Positions 13,781 to 26,025 of a stretch of 64,000 nucleotides of DNA are shown piece after piece (the stretch's first letter is position 1; every line of letters begins with the position of its first letter). Origin of the DNA: Cardiocondyla obscurior (lineage: Eukaryota; Arthropoda; Insecta; Hymenoptera; Formicidae); NCBI RefSeq assembly GCF_019399895.1, contig NC_091884.1, positions 2,544,501-2,608,500 of the forward strand. Direction: 5' to 3'. A model generated the notes under the pieces. The model was not told the origin of the DNA and made no database searches. It was given only the letters and a program-made list of their open reading frames with translations. A program made the position numbers and the translations under genes.

Positions 13781-15060
13781 ACGCCCGCGAAACTGTTTGC
13801 CGCGGGAATAAACGGCTCGCTGTCGACGGTACAGCTGCGGTAAAATGCATCGCGAGGCTTTCTAACGGTACGAGGCGTCGTCGAGCACTTCCTAATCTCG
13901 CCGTTACTCGCCACAGGCTTTGATCGTCGCGCGACTTCACTCGGATGCCCGCGCATCCTCCGCGGTGTCAAGGTTCGCGGGCGGGGGATGAAACCTTCGA
14001 GGTTATACGAGCACCCCGCTTTGCCGTCCCCGTTGGTCATCGGTTTCGGGCCCGGCGTGGAAACGGCCGCGCTCTGCTCGACGACTTAATCGCGAGCGCA
14101 ATTATAATTCCGCCAATCATTTCCGACGCGCGGACTGAACGTAGCGGGCAACGATACGGATCTAAGGCTTTATAAAGCGCATGACGCAACGCAGGCGTGC
14201 CAAAACGGTGGGGCAGTATTTTTAGAACTCGATCTGTCAAATCGTCCGAATTTGTCTATGCGCGTTAAATAATCCCGTATAATTACGTACACGATTTATC
14301 GACATACGCAACACAATGCGCGGCACCCGCTCGGAATATTTCAGCTGAATGCGTTTCGGATCGAAATACAGGATTAACCTACATACCTTTTTTATTTCCT
14401 TCCTTTCCTTCTCCTTTCCTCCACCGTAGTCGTCAGAGGGCACACACTTCCAAGGGGGGACACACGCGAAAACTATTGTTACGAGAGCGTAGCGGCCGGC
14501 TTTGCGGATTCGATCTGTCGGGAAGCCGATCGATGCGAGGGGGGTGCGAAACCGTGCGGCCGTTGAAGATAAACGGAGAGTCACTTTTACGTTCCCGTGC
14601 AAGCGCGGCCGTTGAGGCAGGCGGTTTTTGAGGCCGGGGCAACACGCCGGCCGAGTGGAGGTTCCGTTTGTCCTATCGGCTGCTGCTGGGGGAGCGACGT
14701 GACCGTCATAGCTCGCCGTAAGTTCGCCGACGACTGTCCCGTGTACGGCTGACTCGGGAGTGCCAGCGGACTGAACTTAGCGACGTTGGCGTTCCGCTTT
14801 CGCGCAGCCACAGACCGCGAACGAACGGATGTTGGCGCGTATCGTGGCTCGCTCTGGACATCGGAGTCCAATCCCGCCGACGCCGATTAAACTTCCGACG
14901 TAGATTAAGGGGCGACTTTGACCGCCACACCGCGACGACGAACTTAATCTTCTTTTCGCGGTGGTGTAGACGCCGCGGTAAAATTCCAAGCCGCGCACAA
15001 GCTCGACTTGCTGCCGAGCCGCGTTGCCAACTGATCCATAGCTGTGTAACATAAGAAGAT
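13780..15060 (-). promoter_or_regulatory. CpG-rich island, possible ABCG promoter and leader exon
   Basis: This 1.3 kb stretch is markedly richer in G+C and CpG than its flanks. On the minus strand a good donor (AAAAAG then GTATGT, intron start at 14386) could end a non-coding first exon reaching to about 15050. Splicing it to the acceptor at 6845 would make the ABCG leader. Read in phase through that junction the frame stops at once, which fits a 5' UTR. Overlapping arginine- and serine-rich open frames on both strands here are expected from the base composition. Confidence 0.3.
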
Positions 15061-18000
15061 TGCGTTAGTTTTTTGTTCTAACTTTTTTTTTTTTAATACA
15101 TTTTACGCGCCAAGAATTAAAATGGAAAACCCGTCGATAAGAATAGATATAAAATGTAGGAAAGAAATGTGTAGGTAGTCGTTTATTCTAATAATAAAAC
15201 AGTTAATTATTTCTCGTTAAAATAGGATATTATTTAATAAATTATATTAATCGAATCTCGGAGGGGATTATCTCGAACTAGTCTAGCAGTTTCCTGAGAA
15301 AATCGACCGTCGTAGATTCCCGGTAACGTGTTCTTTCTGTTATATACGCTCGCAGCAAACCTCGCATTACGGTAAATTGCCCTCGTGTCTGCACGGTAGA
15401 TTTTTTTTTCTTTTTTTTTTAAATACGTGATTGAGGTAATTCAGCATAATTGTTTAATACCGTTGCAACAATCGGCTATCTCGAGCCTTTGCGCTTGAAT
15501 TATCTCCATCCGATGGATTTGCCCCGATAATTTTGTCAATCTTTTTTTTTTAATATTAGTATCTTATCTTCGCTTCTCGTCAACATTAAACTTGCATGAA
15601 GATTCAGCAGAATATTAAAATACGGGCGATCTCGCAGTAACGTTAAATATGGAAGTTGCATAATTACATGAGAATTTACGACACGAAATGCCAGAGCATT
15701 CTCCGATGTTTTTTCTTTATTAATCTCAACCGTTCCGTTTGATTAGCATTGAAATTTTTTTCCCTTTTTTTTCCCCCCGTACTAAACTCGATGTATCCTT
15801 ATGATAGAGTCCTACGGCGTGTACTGATTATGCGAGAATTTGCATGGAGAAATGAAGAGAAGGGCTTCAAGGCGTGCGCGCCGATTATCCGCCAATTTAA
15901 TACGATTTTGCTTTCGTTGCATTACCTTTCGGAACGGCGAATAATTTCGTACAATTTGCCCGCGAGCAACGTCACAGGCATGCCGATTACACACATGGCT
16001 CATTCTAAATATCAAACAGTCGTAGACGAAAAATTCCAATCGGCGAATGGTTTTTTTTTAATTAGACAGATTTGTATAATTAGTCTATTATCTATTAATG
16101 TATTCACATACGCGTTATTCGCCATCCTCTTCCTTATCTTCTTTTTTCGAATAATCCAGAATCCGAACACGACCGTGATCTCTTGAAATACGAGTGGCTT
16201 TATCTTGACGTGCCTCTCCTGAAAAGCGACACAAAGGCAAGAGATGTGGTTTTAAGACAGAAAGAAAGAAAGAAAGGGAAGACTTGGAATTCTGGCTGTT
16301 CTTTTAAGACAATCGTTCACTGTTTTGAACGCCTTCGATCAAGCGAAAGATGTTTATATTGGCCGGCGCGATAAATGTAAATTTTTCATATTTTTTTATT
16401 AATCCGGAATGGAAGGTCGGGAAATGACCGATCGTCTCCAATCGGTTCCTTCGTTAATTGACAAGTGGACGTTTAATTTTATCACGTACCCGACATTGTT
16501 CTGAAAAAAACCGGCTCTTCCTACGTCGACGAACGCACACAAGGACGTGTTTTCCCCCTCATTTTTTTTCTCCGTCTTTGTCCAGCTTCTTTTATGGATT
16601 ATTTTATCTCGGGATCGCGTTTCTCTCTTTCTAGTCTTCTTCACCCTGAAAGCATATAAAAAAACTTGTATTATCGTTACGTATTAAAATTTTATATTGA
16701 CTGAATGCATTGAACCGTTGCGTATCAAAATTTTAATACAATAATAATGACGCACTTGTAAAGATAATCTGTATCTATTCATTGTAAGCGAAGTAATAAT
16801 TAAGTATATGACAACCAAAAATAATGGCTGTGAAATACTTCTGAACTCTACAATTACTTAAAAAGATAAAAGCTTACCTTTCAGATATTATTCTTAAATT
16901 TAGACCACACATCTTTCAAAATGTTTAACAAAAAAAGAGATGACGTTTCGAAGCACCTGCAGCATCAAATAGATTATAGCTTCTGTCGCATTTTTTTATT
17001 CACAAAATATCACACAAAGTCTTTTGCATCTTATGCAAAGCTGCAAAAATAAAAAATGTTAAATCTTTCATTCAAGTAACTGCTCCGCTTTCAGATTCAA
17101 GCTGTATAGAGACACTCATTATGTCACAAAATTCCGTTTTTGATATCGTGTGTAAACTTTGGTCTTTATCTTGTTCTTATCATTACGTAGTGACAAGAAA
17201 TTAACATTGATCCAAAGTATAAAGTTTATTTCCGTATTTTCCATTAATTTCTGATCTGCTCGTCACCTAAGAATTAATCGAAGAGATGAATACAATTAAC
17301 ATGATATTCTGTTCGAAAATCAGCGTCACTCAAAACCTTAATCTATTTCCAATAATTCTTAGTCCATGAAATAAAAATAATGATAATTATTCAGCTAATC
17401 AACAATCGCCAACGAGTTTGATGTCGACTTGTGTAATCATTTTGTATAACAGATAATTCGTTAGACATAACATAAAGACATATATAAAAAGGAATATATA
17501 ATAGTATAAGCTGCTTTAATAAAATAGGAACAAATATATTTCTCATAGATACTCATAAAACATATTTTCTGGTTTATCGCATTGTATAAAAAACATTGAA
17601 CCATAAAATTAAAACAGCGATTATTTATTATGTATGATAACGTTTTATAGCTGTATAATAAATTGAGAAATTGGCAGTATAATTAATTCTTTATACTTAA
17701 GTTTCCTTCTTTTTTTACGATATTAAAAAAAAAAAACAAAAAAAAACAACCGATTGTAAGAGTTTTACTTTTACTTTATCTTACAATAAATGTTAATGTC
17801 CAAATCCTCAATTTAAGACTTATGTAAATACCTTTCTGTGCTTTGTACTTTTCTTCTTATAATAATATATATGAACGCATACTATAGAACAAGACTAGCA
17901 ATGAACAATAGGTTAGTAAACTATAAATGAGAAGAATTTTTTTAAATGACAAATTTCTATCCAAATATGAAATGCATTAAATAACATTTGAAATAAGAAC

Positions 18001-18285
18001 AAATATAAAGACAAAAAATACATACTGCTTTCAATATAAAATTAAATTAATAGTAACATAAACTTGTCATTGAAACTGCCTTGCAATCCTATTGTGTTCC
18101 TGAAAAAGTTTTAAATATTTATATATGATTAAAGATTCATAAAAGATAGCTTAAAATATGAATATTATATGTATACATATAGTGATTTATAAAATATATA
18201 ATATTGTATATTATATTAAAAATTATATTATGTGTATATTATATTAAAAATTATATTTTTTAGACACATAATATTCATACTTAAA
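15061..18285. other. Intergenic A/T-rich region, includes RNF216 3' UTR
   Basis: The right part (about 17600-18285) is probably RNF216 3' UTR on the minus strand; a candidate AATAAA polyadenylation signal reads at 17629-17624. A plus-strand open frame at 15749-16186 (145 codons, hydrophobic end) has no recognised similarity. The remainder shows nothing I can name. Confidence 0.4.
18208..18258. repeat. Two-copy A/T minisatellite
   Basis: A block of about 24 bases, starting GTATATTATATTAAAAATTA, is repeated twice in tandem just beyond the RNF216 stop codon, in its likely 3' UTR. Confidence 0.6.
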
Positions 18286-21200
18286 CTAGTATATACATCT
18301 ATTTAAATATCTAGACTGATATACCATTGCATGGTTTATGATATCATCATGAGGCCCCTTACTTTTAGGCGGTAACTTTGGGAGAAGTGCTTTGACATTT
18401 ATGTCAATGTTAGGATCTTTTTCTTTGATGTGCTTTATAGTTTCCTCACAAACTTTGATTACACCTTCGGCGTTCAAGCGACGATCGTCACTCCATAATG
18501 GACAGCTATATTTAAAAATAAAAACATAAGGTAAAATAATGTTAATTCAATCAAACAATATCGCATTGTACATTATTAAAACTTACAGATTTGATTTTTC
18601 TGCTCCTTGGCCTTGAAAATGTTTATAATCAGTTACTGGTTTATCGCAAATGTAACACATTTGAGCACCACATATACAAGTCATTTTATTACAGCCTTCT
18701 TCCTTGAAAAACATTCGGCTACATTTATAACATTTTCGTACCAAAGCTTCAGTCATTTTCTCTTCCAAATACAAACGCGCAAATTCGGATTTCTTCTCGT
18801 TGCACTTCAACGGTATATGATTAAGTTCCTTACATAATCTAATATCAAAACAATTTATTAGCAAATATGTCGTATTAATTTTTAAATATTTTTATCAAGT
18901 GCCGAGTTAATATTTTAAAATGTAATATATACGCATCAGTTTTATACTTACCGGCAAGATTCTTTCATGCATTCTGGATTGAAGCATTTGAAAATTTTAT
19001 CTTCGGCTGGTGGTATAGATGCAAAATGACAAAATGGGCACGACACTAAACCTTCGACTCCAGCGGCTATTACTTCCGCTTCTTGCCGCTTGCAAAGTAG
19101 AATACTAAATTTAGTTGGTGGTAATACTCGCTGAAGCACGGATAAAGGAAATTCCGAACCGCATTTTATTAAGCAATCCACCCGCGTATTTCCATCTCCT
19201 AATACTATATCAATACTCCGTACTATACACAAATTACAAAATATATGGCCATCTTCACATGTGGAGCACTTTAATGGCATACATTCGTTATCGTAGCAAC
19301 ATTGACATTCGAGCAGTTCATTATTTGCCTAAAAAAAAAAAAAATTTTGTTAATAATTTATTTTAAAAACTACTTTCTACATCTATTTTAGAACATTTCG
19401 TACTTTAAGCTTATTAAATTCTTCTCTTTCTTTTATTTTTTTATCATCCAGATATTTTGCAAGTTCTACTTTATGCTGAACAAAAGCACATTCTTGAAGA
19501 AACGGTATATCCTCTGTTGGTGCCATTTTGTTAGAACGTTTAGTTTTCATATCCGAGTTTAAGCTTTCTAAAGTCTTGGCAGTTAAACTGAGATTATTCA
19601 AACAGTTACTATATGCCTTTACTAACGTGTTCACCTGAAAAAATATATTTAATTGCAGTAAAGTATTTAATGGATTAAAAACGTATTACTTATAAATAAA
19701 TTAAAATATATATTATATGCATATCGTAAAAAAAAAAAATTAAAAAAATAATTACCTTTAATTTAGAGAAATAATATTTAAGGAAATCAATTGCATGAGG
19801 ATTGAATTGGCAAATCCTCTTTTCGTTTTCAAAATGTTCAAATGGGTCTGGAAATATTTCTAAGAATTTTTCCACATGAAAATCTGTAGTGTACTGTTTC
19901 TGTTGTTCTGTAATTTTCTTTTTAGTCAAATACTGCTCTCTCGTTGGATAGTCCGGGTTCTCTAATTTTGACTGAACAAATTCATTATACTTTGCGTGAT
20001 CACCTTGCATCTCCTCGACAGCTTGTCTCAAATATACAGGATCTGCTTCAGGGAATAACATTAATAAATCGGCATATTGCTCATTTATATCATAAGGCAG
20101 ATTGAGCTCTTCCACCACTTGCACTGGCTGGACTTCTTTGAAATTCTCTTGCTTACAGTTTAGCAATATATCGATTAAACGCTCCCACAATGCTTCACTA
20201 TTCATTAATTCAGGACGTTTAGAAACTTCATAACACAATCGTTTAATATAAGCAGTTTTTATAGACGGAAACATAGGTATTAATTGAATGTATAGTTTTG
20301 TGGCTTTTTCATTCAATATTATTTCCTTATTTTCCACTGTTTTTACGTTGCTTTCAGTGTTCACATTTATTTGTGCCGTTTTAGAATTAGAATTATCTGA
20401 CTTTTTTGATGTTACTGGACATGGCTTTGACGTTACTTCAACTGGCTGAAAAAAAATTAATTTTTTTATATTAATAACGAAACTGAAATTATACTCCTTA
20501 CATATATATGTGTGTGTGGCTGTATATAAAATACAAATTAAAATTAAAAGTATTATTATCAGCAAAAAAAATTTTATAAAACGATCATAGAAATTACAAA
20601 AGCAAGAATAAATAAAAAATAAATAAACCTTTGGCTTAATAATTCTTTTGGATCTTAAAATCATTATATCTAATTTGTACAGCACAAATTCCGTTGTAAT
20701 AAAAAACTAGATTAACACTAAACGTTAAACGAAATGACACGAATACGTCTGTAATGTGCGAAGCGAAGGAACAAAGTCGTTTAATAGGAATATAAATATT
20801 ATCTTTGTAAGAAATTTCGGTTAATAAGAGTTCGAAATTTATATGTAACGTCAACAGCACATTCGAGAATTATAAGGTTTGTTCTTTCCAGCAGCTCTGC
20901 TGAACTGGTGCGGTAAGTTAGGATAAAAAAAAGTATTTTTTTTTTTATTACTCTTAACTTGTTGCATTACTGTGCTCTAGTTCAGCATGGAAAAAACAAA
21001 CCTATGTATAAAAAAAAGTTTCTTTTCCTTCGTCTATTATTATATTTTCTATCCCGTAATTATCAACAAAACTAAAAGTATTATAAGTTTTTACCTGCTT
21101 TCCATCTTCTCTATTGCTAACTTGAGATGTACTTGTGCTGGGTTTTTGAACAGAATTGCTGATAACATTTAGATTATTTTGATACGAAGAACCTTGAGCG

Positions 21201-23224
21201 AGCGTCGCTGAATTTGACGCTGCATTGTAAAATGGTTCGGTCACTTTTCTAGTATGAATATTGACTTGATTAGCGTTTTGAGTTTCCATTTTCCTCGACG
21301 AAGTTGGCACAGAGAAAGAATGTGACCGAAACATGCGACCATTCGCATCACAAGATGCTGTTTTGTTATTTGACGATACGATGCGACTGTTCATGTCTCG
21401 AGATGCTATTTTGTATTTCGATGACGCGTTTGGTAACCTCGATAAAGAGAAATTTTGTATACTATCATTAAAATTTGTATTAGATACCTTTTTTTTATCT
21501 TTTATTCGCCATGTAGCTCCGGTAAATGAAGTTCTAATATAATGTAGTTTTGACGGCGATAAAATAGGATTTGACGATTTATATATTTTATCGTTTTGGC
21601 AAGGTCGTACGACGTCTTCAAATACAAACTTGGGTGGTCGTAACAATTTCGTAGCAGACGATTCTGCATTATCGACAACGAAAAAATTACTTTTAGTCTT
21701 TACTTTCGGATATGGTTGCTCCCACTCCTTCAAATAAGATTCAGCTTTTAGTGATTTAAAAGTCTTTAAATTCCTTAGCACAAAAGATTCATTAACATTG
21801 TCGTCGTATTCAATATTCATAGGTTCGTCCTGTATAACTTCATCCAATTTTGACATTTTTACTGGAATTAAACTTTGTTGATTCATATTATTGTTTGTAT
21901 CATTCAGAACAGCAGCATTATTTGAAACGGCTGTTTCCGGTAAATTTTGATTTATTACATTAACTTTACTTCTTGTTGATAACTCATGTGGTTTATTTTC
22001 TAATATTCTCATTTTAATATTGCCAACTTTTTCACATGTCCCATGCTGTTCTTCCCCTTCCATATTAATTTTTGCATCAAGATTAATTTCACATTCCTCC
22101 AAAGATTCCTTATCTGAAGATTTTCGTTTTCCTACAACCAGAGGCACTGGTCTTTGCGTGGGTAACAAATCCCATAACGTTAGTTCAACGCGATTTTTTG
22201 CCAATTGATTTGCAGAAAGTGTTTTGTAAATCAAATAATTACTAAATCTAGGTAAAAGAGCCTGTATTTGCTTTGCTTCTTTTAGCAGATTGCCTGAAGT
22301 GGAGGAAGTACTTGCACAATTTAAGGATTTATCATCAGAATCTTTACTGCATCCTGGTAGGGGATTCTGGAATATTTCTTCAGTGTATGAAAGAGTGTTA
22401 TAAGGCTTGTAAAGATTAGAATTTTCTTCAACTTTTATTTCAGGTTTATTTTGAATTTTGCTACTACCAGCTGTAGCTGAAACTTGATTTGTTAAATTTA
22501 TTAATGACTCAGAAGAAGTCTCATTAGTTTGTAGAGATGAATTAAATATTATACCATCAAAATTTGCTGGTACAGTATTGTCAGATGAAGTGTTACTTAA
22601 ATCACAAGCAGCATCATCAGAAATATAACTAAGATTTCTTACACTCTCAAAATCTGATGAAAGATCAATTATTTCGCTATTTGACGAATCTGCAGAAATA
22701 TTCAGATAATTAGGTCCAAGTACAAACGGCATAGAATCCTTCCCTGATAAATCTTCATGCATTGTGGTTTCAGGAACATTTTCCTTTTTTTCATTTATGA
22801 TAGGACTTGAACTCTTTAATGTTATTTTCTTATGCATTGTCATATCAATAGGCATCTGTTTTTCTTCAGACATGGTTTCATTTGTAGAATTCAAATTTTC
22901 AAACGTTAGGTTATTATGTATCGTCATGTCGACAGCATTTTCTTCATATTCCATATTAGTATGCAACCTCTGCAATATTGACTTTTCATGCATTGTGGTT
23001 TTCATAGCATTATACCCTTTTATATGTGAAATAGGAATCAAATTTGGCAATGTTACATTTTTATGTGCTTTTACCTCAATATTCTCAGTAGCATTTTGCT
23101 CTGTAACTTTCATGTTAGGATACAAACTCTGCAGTGTCGAGTTTTCCATTGTGGTTTCAATATCATTTTGCATTTCTTTATCCATAATAGGGTTCAAATG
23201 TGGCAATGCTGAGTTCTTATCCAT
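18286..23224 (-). CDS. RNF216/TRIAD3-type RBR E3 ubiquitin ligase
   Basis: Six exons, in transcript order: 23224-21095, 20445-19756, 19634-19404, 19328-18952, 18838-18587, 18505-18286. All junctions keep phase and give 1299 residues. The C-terminal third is a RING-IBR-RING domain. RING1 has cysteine pairs in ECQCCY and CSTCEDGHIFCNLC, the IBR follows (VSCPFCHF... CFNPECMKESC), and RING2 starts at RKCYKC. RBR ligases pass ubiquitin through a RING2 cysteine, here the C of EEGCNKM (about residue 1192). Upstream lie helical UBA/CUE-like segments around LLPRFSNYLIY and the stretches near LYIQLIPMFPS and DLLMLFPEADPVY, as in vertebrate RNF216. The N-terminal 165 residues are a degenerate repeat. 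The protein is longer than the human one (under 950 residues) because of the N-terminal extension. RNF216 homologues ubiquitylate signalling proteins of innate immunity and Beclin-type targets; the insect substrates are not inferable here. The ATG used follows an in-frame stop a few codons upstream, although a spliced-in earlier start cannot be excluded. Confidence 0.95.
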
Positions 23225-23245
23225 TGTAGTTTCAATAGTATTGTG
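22700..23245 (-). repeat. Degenerate tandem repeat coding the RNF216 N-terminus
   Basis: Six to seven units of about 75-85 bases are anchored by GAAACCACAATG-like sequence and translate to ETTMDKNSALPHLNP, ETTMENSTLQSLYPN, KTTMHEKSILQRLHTN, DMTMHKKITLKSSSP and similar, with a period of 24-28 residues. The first unit begins upstream of the proposed start codon, which itself sits in the repeat anchor. Confidence 0.75.
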
Positions 23246-24045
23246 CTTTGGTCAATTTAGCTCCTTACGTAAACAGACATAATGTTGCACTATAAGTCCT
23301 ATATATTTAAAACTTTAAATTAGAAAACCAATATAAATTATAAAAGCAAAAGCACATAAATATTTTTTAATTTATAAAATATTTTATATAAATTATATGG
23401 ATGTAAAAAATAAAGAAAGTCGGAACGAGAATTAAACTTGGCGAACACGTGTGCCCCAAAAAGATAATTAACGAGCGAATTTACGGAAAGAAGCGAGAAA
23501 AAAAAAATATTATCTTCCTGATAGTTACCTGAAACATGTCGTTCTGATAACATGTCATTTATAATTGCAGCAAGCTTATCTCATTTTAATCACGTATAAG
23601 AAAAATTCATTTCAAGACGTAAAAATTATCTTTCTTTTACAAGGAAACAACTAAACTAGATTCTTGTTCTAACGTGACTCACGTATACATACGCTAGGTT
23701 GTTTCGGTTCTGTATGATCCTGTAGTATGAAAGAAAAAGATGATAACGCAAGAGCTCTTTAGCGACTATTGGTTCTTACACTTAGATCTAACGAATTGCA
23801 TTTAACTAATAGTTCATGACTCCCCGCGATTGGATCTTTCTCCTTTGATTTGACCAATCGCGCGTAGTTGTCGCTCAGCTGTATATCGGCCAGCATTCAC
23901 GCGTTCGTGTAAACGAGTCATAAAGCGAATACGAAACGCGTCGAGAGAAGAAGGAGAAGTGACGCGCGCGCGGATTGGTCAGTCGGGCAGCTGGTGGCGC
24001 TGACCGTAGGTTGTTTGCGATTAATTTCGCGTGAGCGAGGGTACC
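23225..24045. promoter_or_regulatory. Shared upstream region of RNF216 and PNRC
   Basis: The two genes are divergent, with RNF216 leaving to the left and PNRC to the right. On the minus strand a short ATG-initiated frame (23553-23516) ends at a plausible donor (GTTTCAG then GTAACT), perhaps a leader exon or uORF of RNF216. Another short uORF lies at about 23278-23258. The plus-strand side becomes G+C rich from about 23920. Promoter function is inferred from position. Confidence 0.45.
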
Positions 24046-24053
24046 TATAAAAG
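24046..24053 (+). promoter_or_regulatory. TATA box of the PNRC gene
   Basis: TATAAAAG on the plus strand sits in a G+C-rich context about 790 bases before the leader donor site. Transcription would be expected to start near 24075-24080. Confidence 0.5.
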
Positions 24054-24075
24054 CGCAAGCGGAGTGCTCGAAGTA

Positions 24076-25491
24076 GTGTTTGAGGAGTGTAAAGTGACAA
24101 GGGGGATAACGCGAGGCTGACTTCTGGCCGTGCGGGGGTGATAGTTGTCGAAGCGTTGAGACCAGGTTGGATTTGGAAAAGCGAGAGGACGACGAGGAGG
24201 CCAGAAGGTAGCGCACGAAGACTCGCGGCGAGGTAGAACGGAAGGTGAGTCGGGAGAGCACGCGGAGGGTGAGCATACGGCGCATGTAACAACACGCTCG
24301 TCGTAGACGGACCTCGCCCGCGGCTGGACAATCGGCCCCCCCTCGGGAATTTTTCGAAAAGGCGTGCGAAAAACGCGACCGCAAGGCGGTCCGACGTCAC
24401 CGCGGGGACGCTCGATCCGCGCGAGATCGTCGAGCTAACGCCACGGCCCGTGGTTCGCCATCTTGGCGAGAGAGGAGTCGTTGTGCCGGGGGGAGCGGAC
24501 GGTACGCGCAGTCTTTCCGCATCGGCGAGCGTCGGCGGCGGCAAGTAAGGCGGAAGGCAGGATATCGCGCTAAGGTGGCTAACGGTCACCGGATGTGGTC
24601 GAATTTGCGGGGTACGCGCACTGGGAGGACCGCGAGAGAAGAGGAACTCGAGGCGAGGTAGCATCACGCGAAAAAGTGCTCGAGGTACCCCACCGCCGCT
24701 TACTCCACCGCGTCGTCCCCACCACCATCTTGCTCTGCCCTGGATACCGTGATTATTGCGCAGTTGGAAAAATTGCTCAGCCAGAGACGCGGGACGTCGT
24801 CCCCCGAGAAGCGACCAGCGACCGTTTACCGGTAAGCGACTTTCTTTTTTTTTTTTCTTTTCTTTCTCTTCTTCCACTTTTCGTCTAACGATCGCGAGAC
24901 AATGAGCATTTATCGTTTACTTGTGTGTAAAAATTTAAGTCTTAAGGATATGGAGATCTCTATTGACAAAGGAACAAAGGACTCGAACGTTGAATTAATA
25001 CTTTGTTCGTTAATAGGATACGGATCGCTGGTTTTTTGTAAAAATAAAATACACCATTGTGTTAATAAGATTTTATTTGTAATAAACTTTCTGCTTTTTT
25101 TGTGTATAATGTATTTTAACAATTTTTTTTTACATATTAATGAATTGACCAATTAAAATTTAATTTTTATTCGTAGACAGTATAAAGCATTTAAATATGT
25201 ATTATATTCCGCATTAAATGTGTAACTTAATTTGATTTTTCTTTATTTATAAAATTTATTATAAACAGATATAATATTTTTGTTATTTGTTAAAGTAATT
25301 AAAGCATTACTTTGTAATAAATATTTAATTAAACTTGGCAATTAATAATATCGTTCTCTTTGAACGAAACATGTATTTTCCATTCCGGCGAGCAAAAGCA
25401 TTACTTTGTGTTGTAGGCCAACGAAGTTGGCTGAGTGGCGAAGAGGTACAGCAAAGCAAAACTAAGTTGGAGGTGAACAAACATCCGAGCC
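24076..25491 (+). other. PNRC 5' leader: long exon 1, intron, start of exon 2
   Basis: Exon 1 runs from about 24076 to 24831 and ends at a strong donor (ACCG then GTAAGC). The intron is 24832-25416, A/T-rich, ending TTGTGTTGTAG. Exon 2 starts at 25417 and reaches the start codon at 25492. Exon 1 contains several upstream ATGs, which suggests translational control. The large minus-strand frame opposite exon 1 (319 codons) is a composition shadow. Confidence 0.55.
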
Positions 25492-26025
25492 ATGACGAAC
25501 TCCGCGCCCAAGTTAGACAGCGCCAAGGTGGATCGGCAGGCTTCGCCGAAGGTCGGGTATCAGCCTCAGTACAATCATCATAATCGTTCCAACAGTAAAT
25601 CATCGCCGTTCTTGTACAAGAACGGCCGACACGCGGCCAGAAACGCTAAAGACGGCCGGCAAAGCTGCAGCCCGTACAACAGTCCATCATCCAAGTGTGC
25701 GAGAAGCTCGCCGCAACAGCAAGTGCAGCAGCCCCAGCCACAATCGCAGCCGCAACCACAGCCGCAGCTGCAGCTGCAGCAGCAGCAACAACAACAGCAG
25801 CAGCAGCAGTCGCCGCAACAGCGTTGCGAGCAACGCAGTCCGAGTAGTAGCCCGACCAACAATAGCTTTTACGCGGGCGCCAAGTTCTCGGAGACGCCGT
25901 CGCCTGCGAGCGTACCGAAGCCGCCAAGTCGTTGGACGAGCAGATTGATGGATGGGTGTCGCCAGTTAGACAGAGCAAGCGAATATACGAGGCAATTGCG
26001 CATAGTGCTAAACGTCCAGGCCTGA
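25492..26025 (+). CDS. PNRC-type decapping/nuclear receptor coactivator
   Basis: A single coding exon of 177 residues. Two conserved PNRC blocks are visible: YAGAKFSETPSPASVPKPPSRW (residues 127-148), matching the vertebrate motif that ends in the proline-rich PKPPSHW, and a C-terminal helix (EYTRQLRIVLNVQA) that corresponds to the end of PNRC2. In PNRC2 the proline motif contacts the decapping activator DCP1 and links UPF1 to mRNA decapping, while the C-terminal region carries the nuclear-receptor box. Here that box is LRIVL rather than a full LxxLL, so receptor binding is uncertain. Residues 74-110 are a glutamine/proline tract coded by CAG and CAA repeats. The protein is somewhat longer than PNRC2 (139 residues) because of this tract. 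The start is the first ATG of this frame in exon 2. No intron interrupts the CDS. Confidence 0.85.
   Translation: MTNSAPKLDSAKVDRQASPKVGYQPQYNHHNRSNSKSSPFLYKNGRHAARNAKDGRQSCSPYNSPSSKCARSSPQQQVQQPQPQSQPQPQPQLQLQQQQQQQQQQQSPQQRCEQRSPSSSPTNNSFYAGAKFSETPSPASVPKPPSRWTSRLMDGCRQLDRASEYTRQLRIVLNVQA
25711..25821 (+). repeat. CAG/CAA and CCN-rich tract in PNRC
   Basis: Mixed CAG, CAA and CCA/CCG codons encode alternating PQ and then a run of about eleven glutamines. Codon mixing should slow slippage, but length variation between individuals is plausible. Confidence 0.85.

Noticed and set aside
20446..20685. N-terminal extension of the second RNF216 exon frame
   Set aside because: The frame continues upstream of the acceptor TTTTTTTCAG at 20446 but reads as hydrophobic A/T-rich intron; the spliced junction to 21095 is in phase and conserved in sense.
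23918..24877. 319-codon minus-strand frame opposite the PNRC leader
   Set aside because: The DNA is CpG-rich, where stops are rare. The plus strand has the TATA box and splice donor, and the product is low-complexity arginine/proline/serine.
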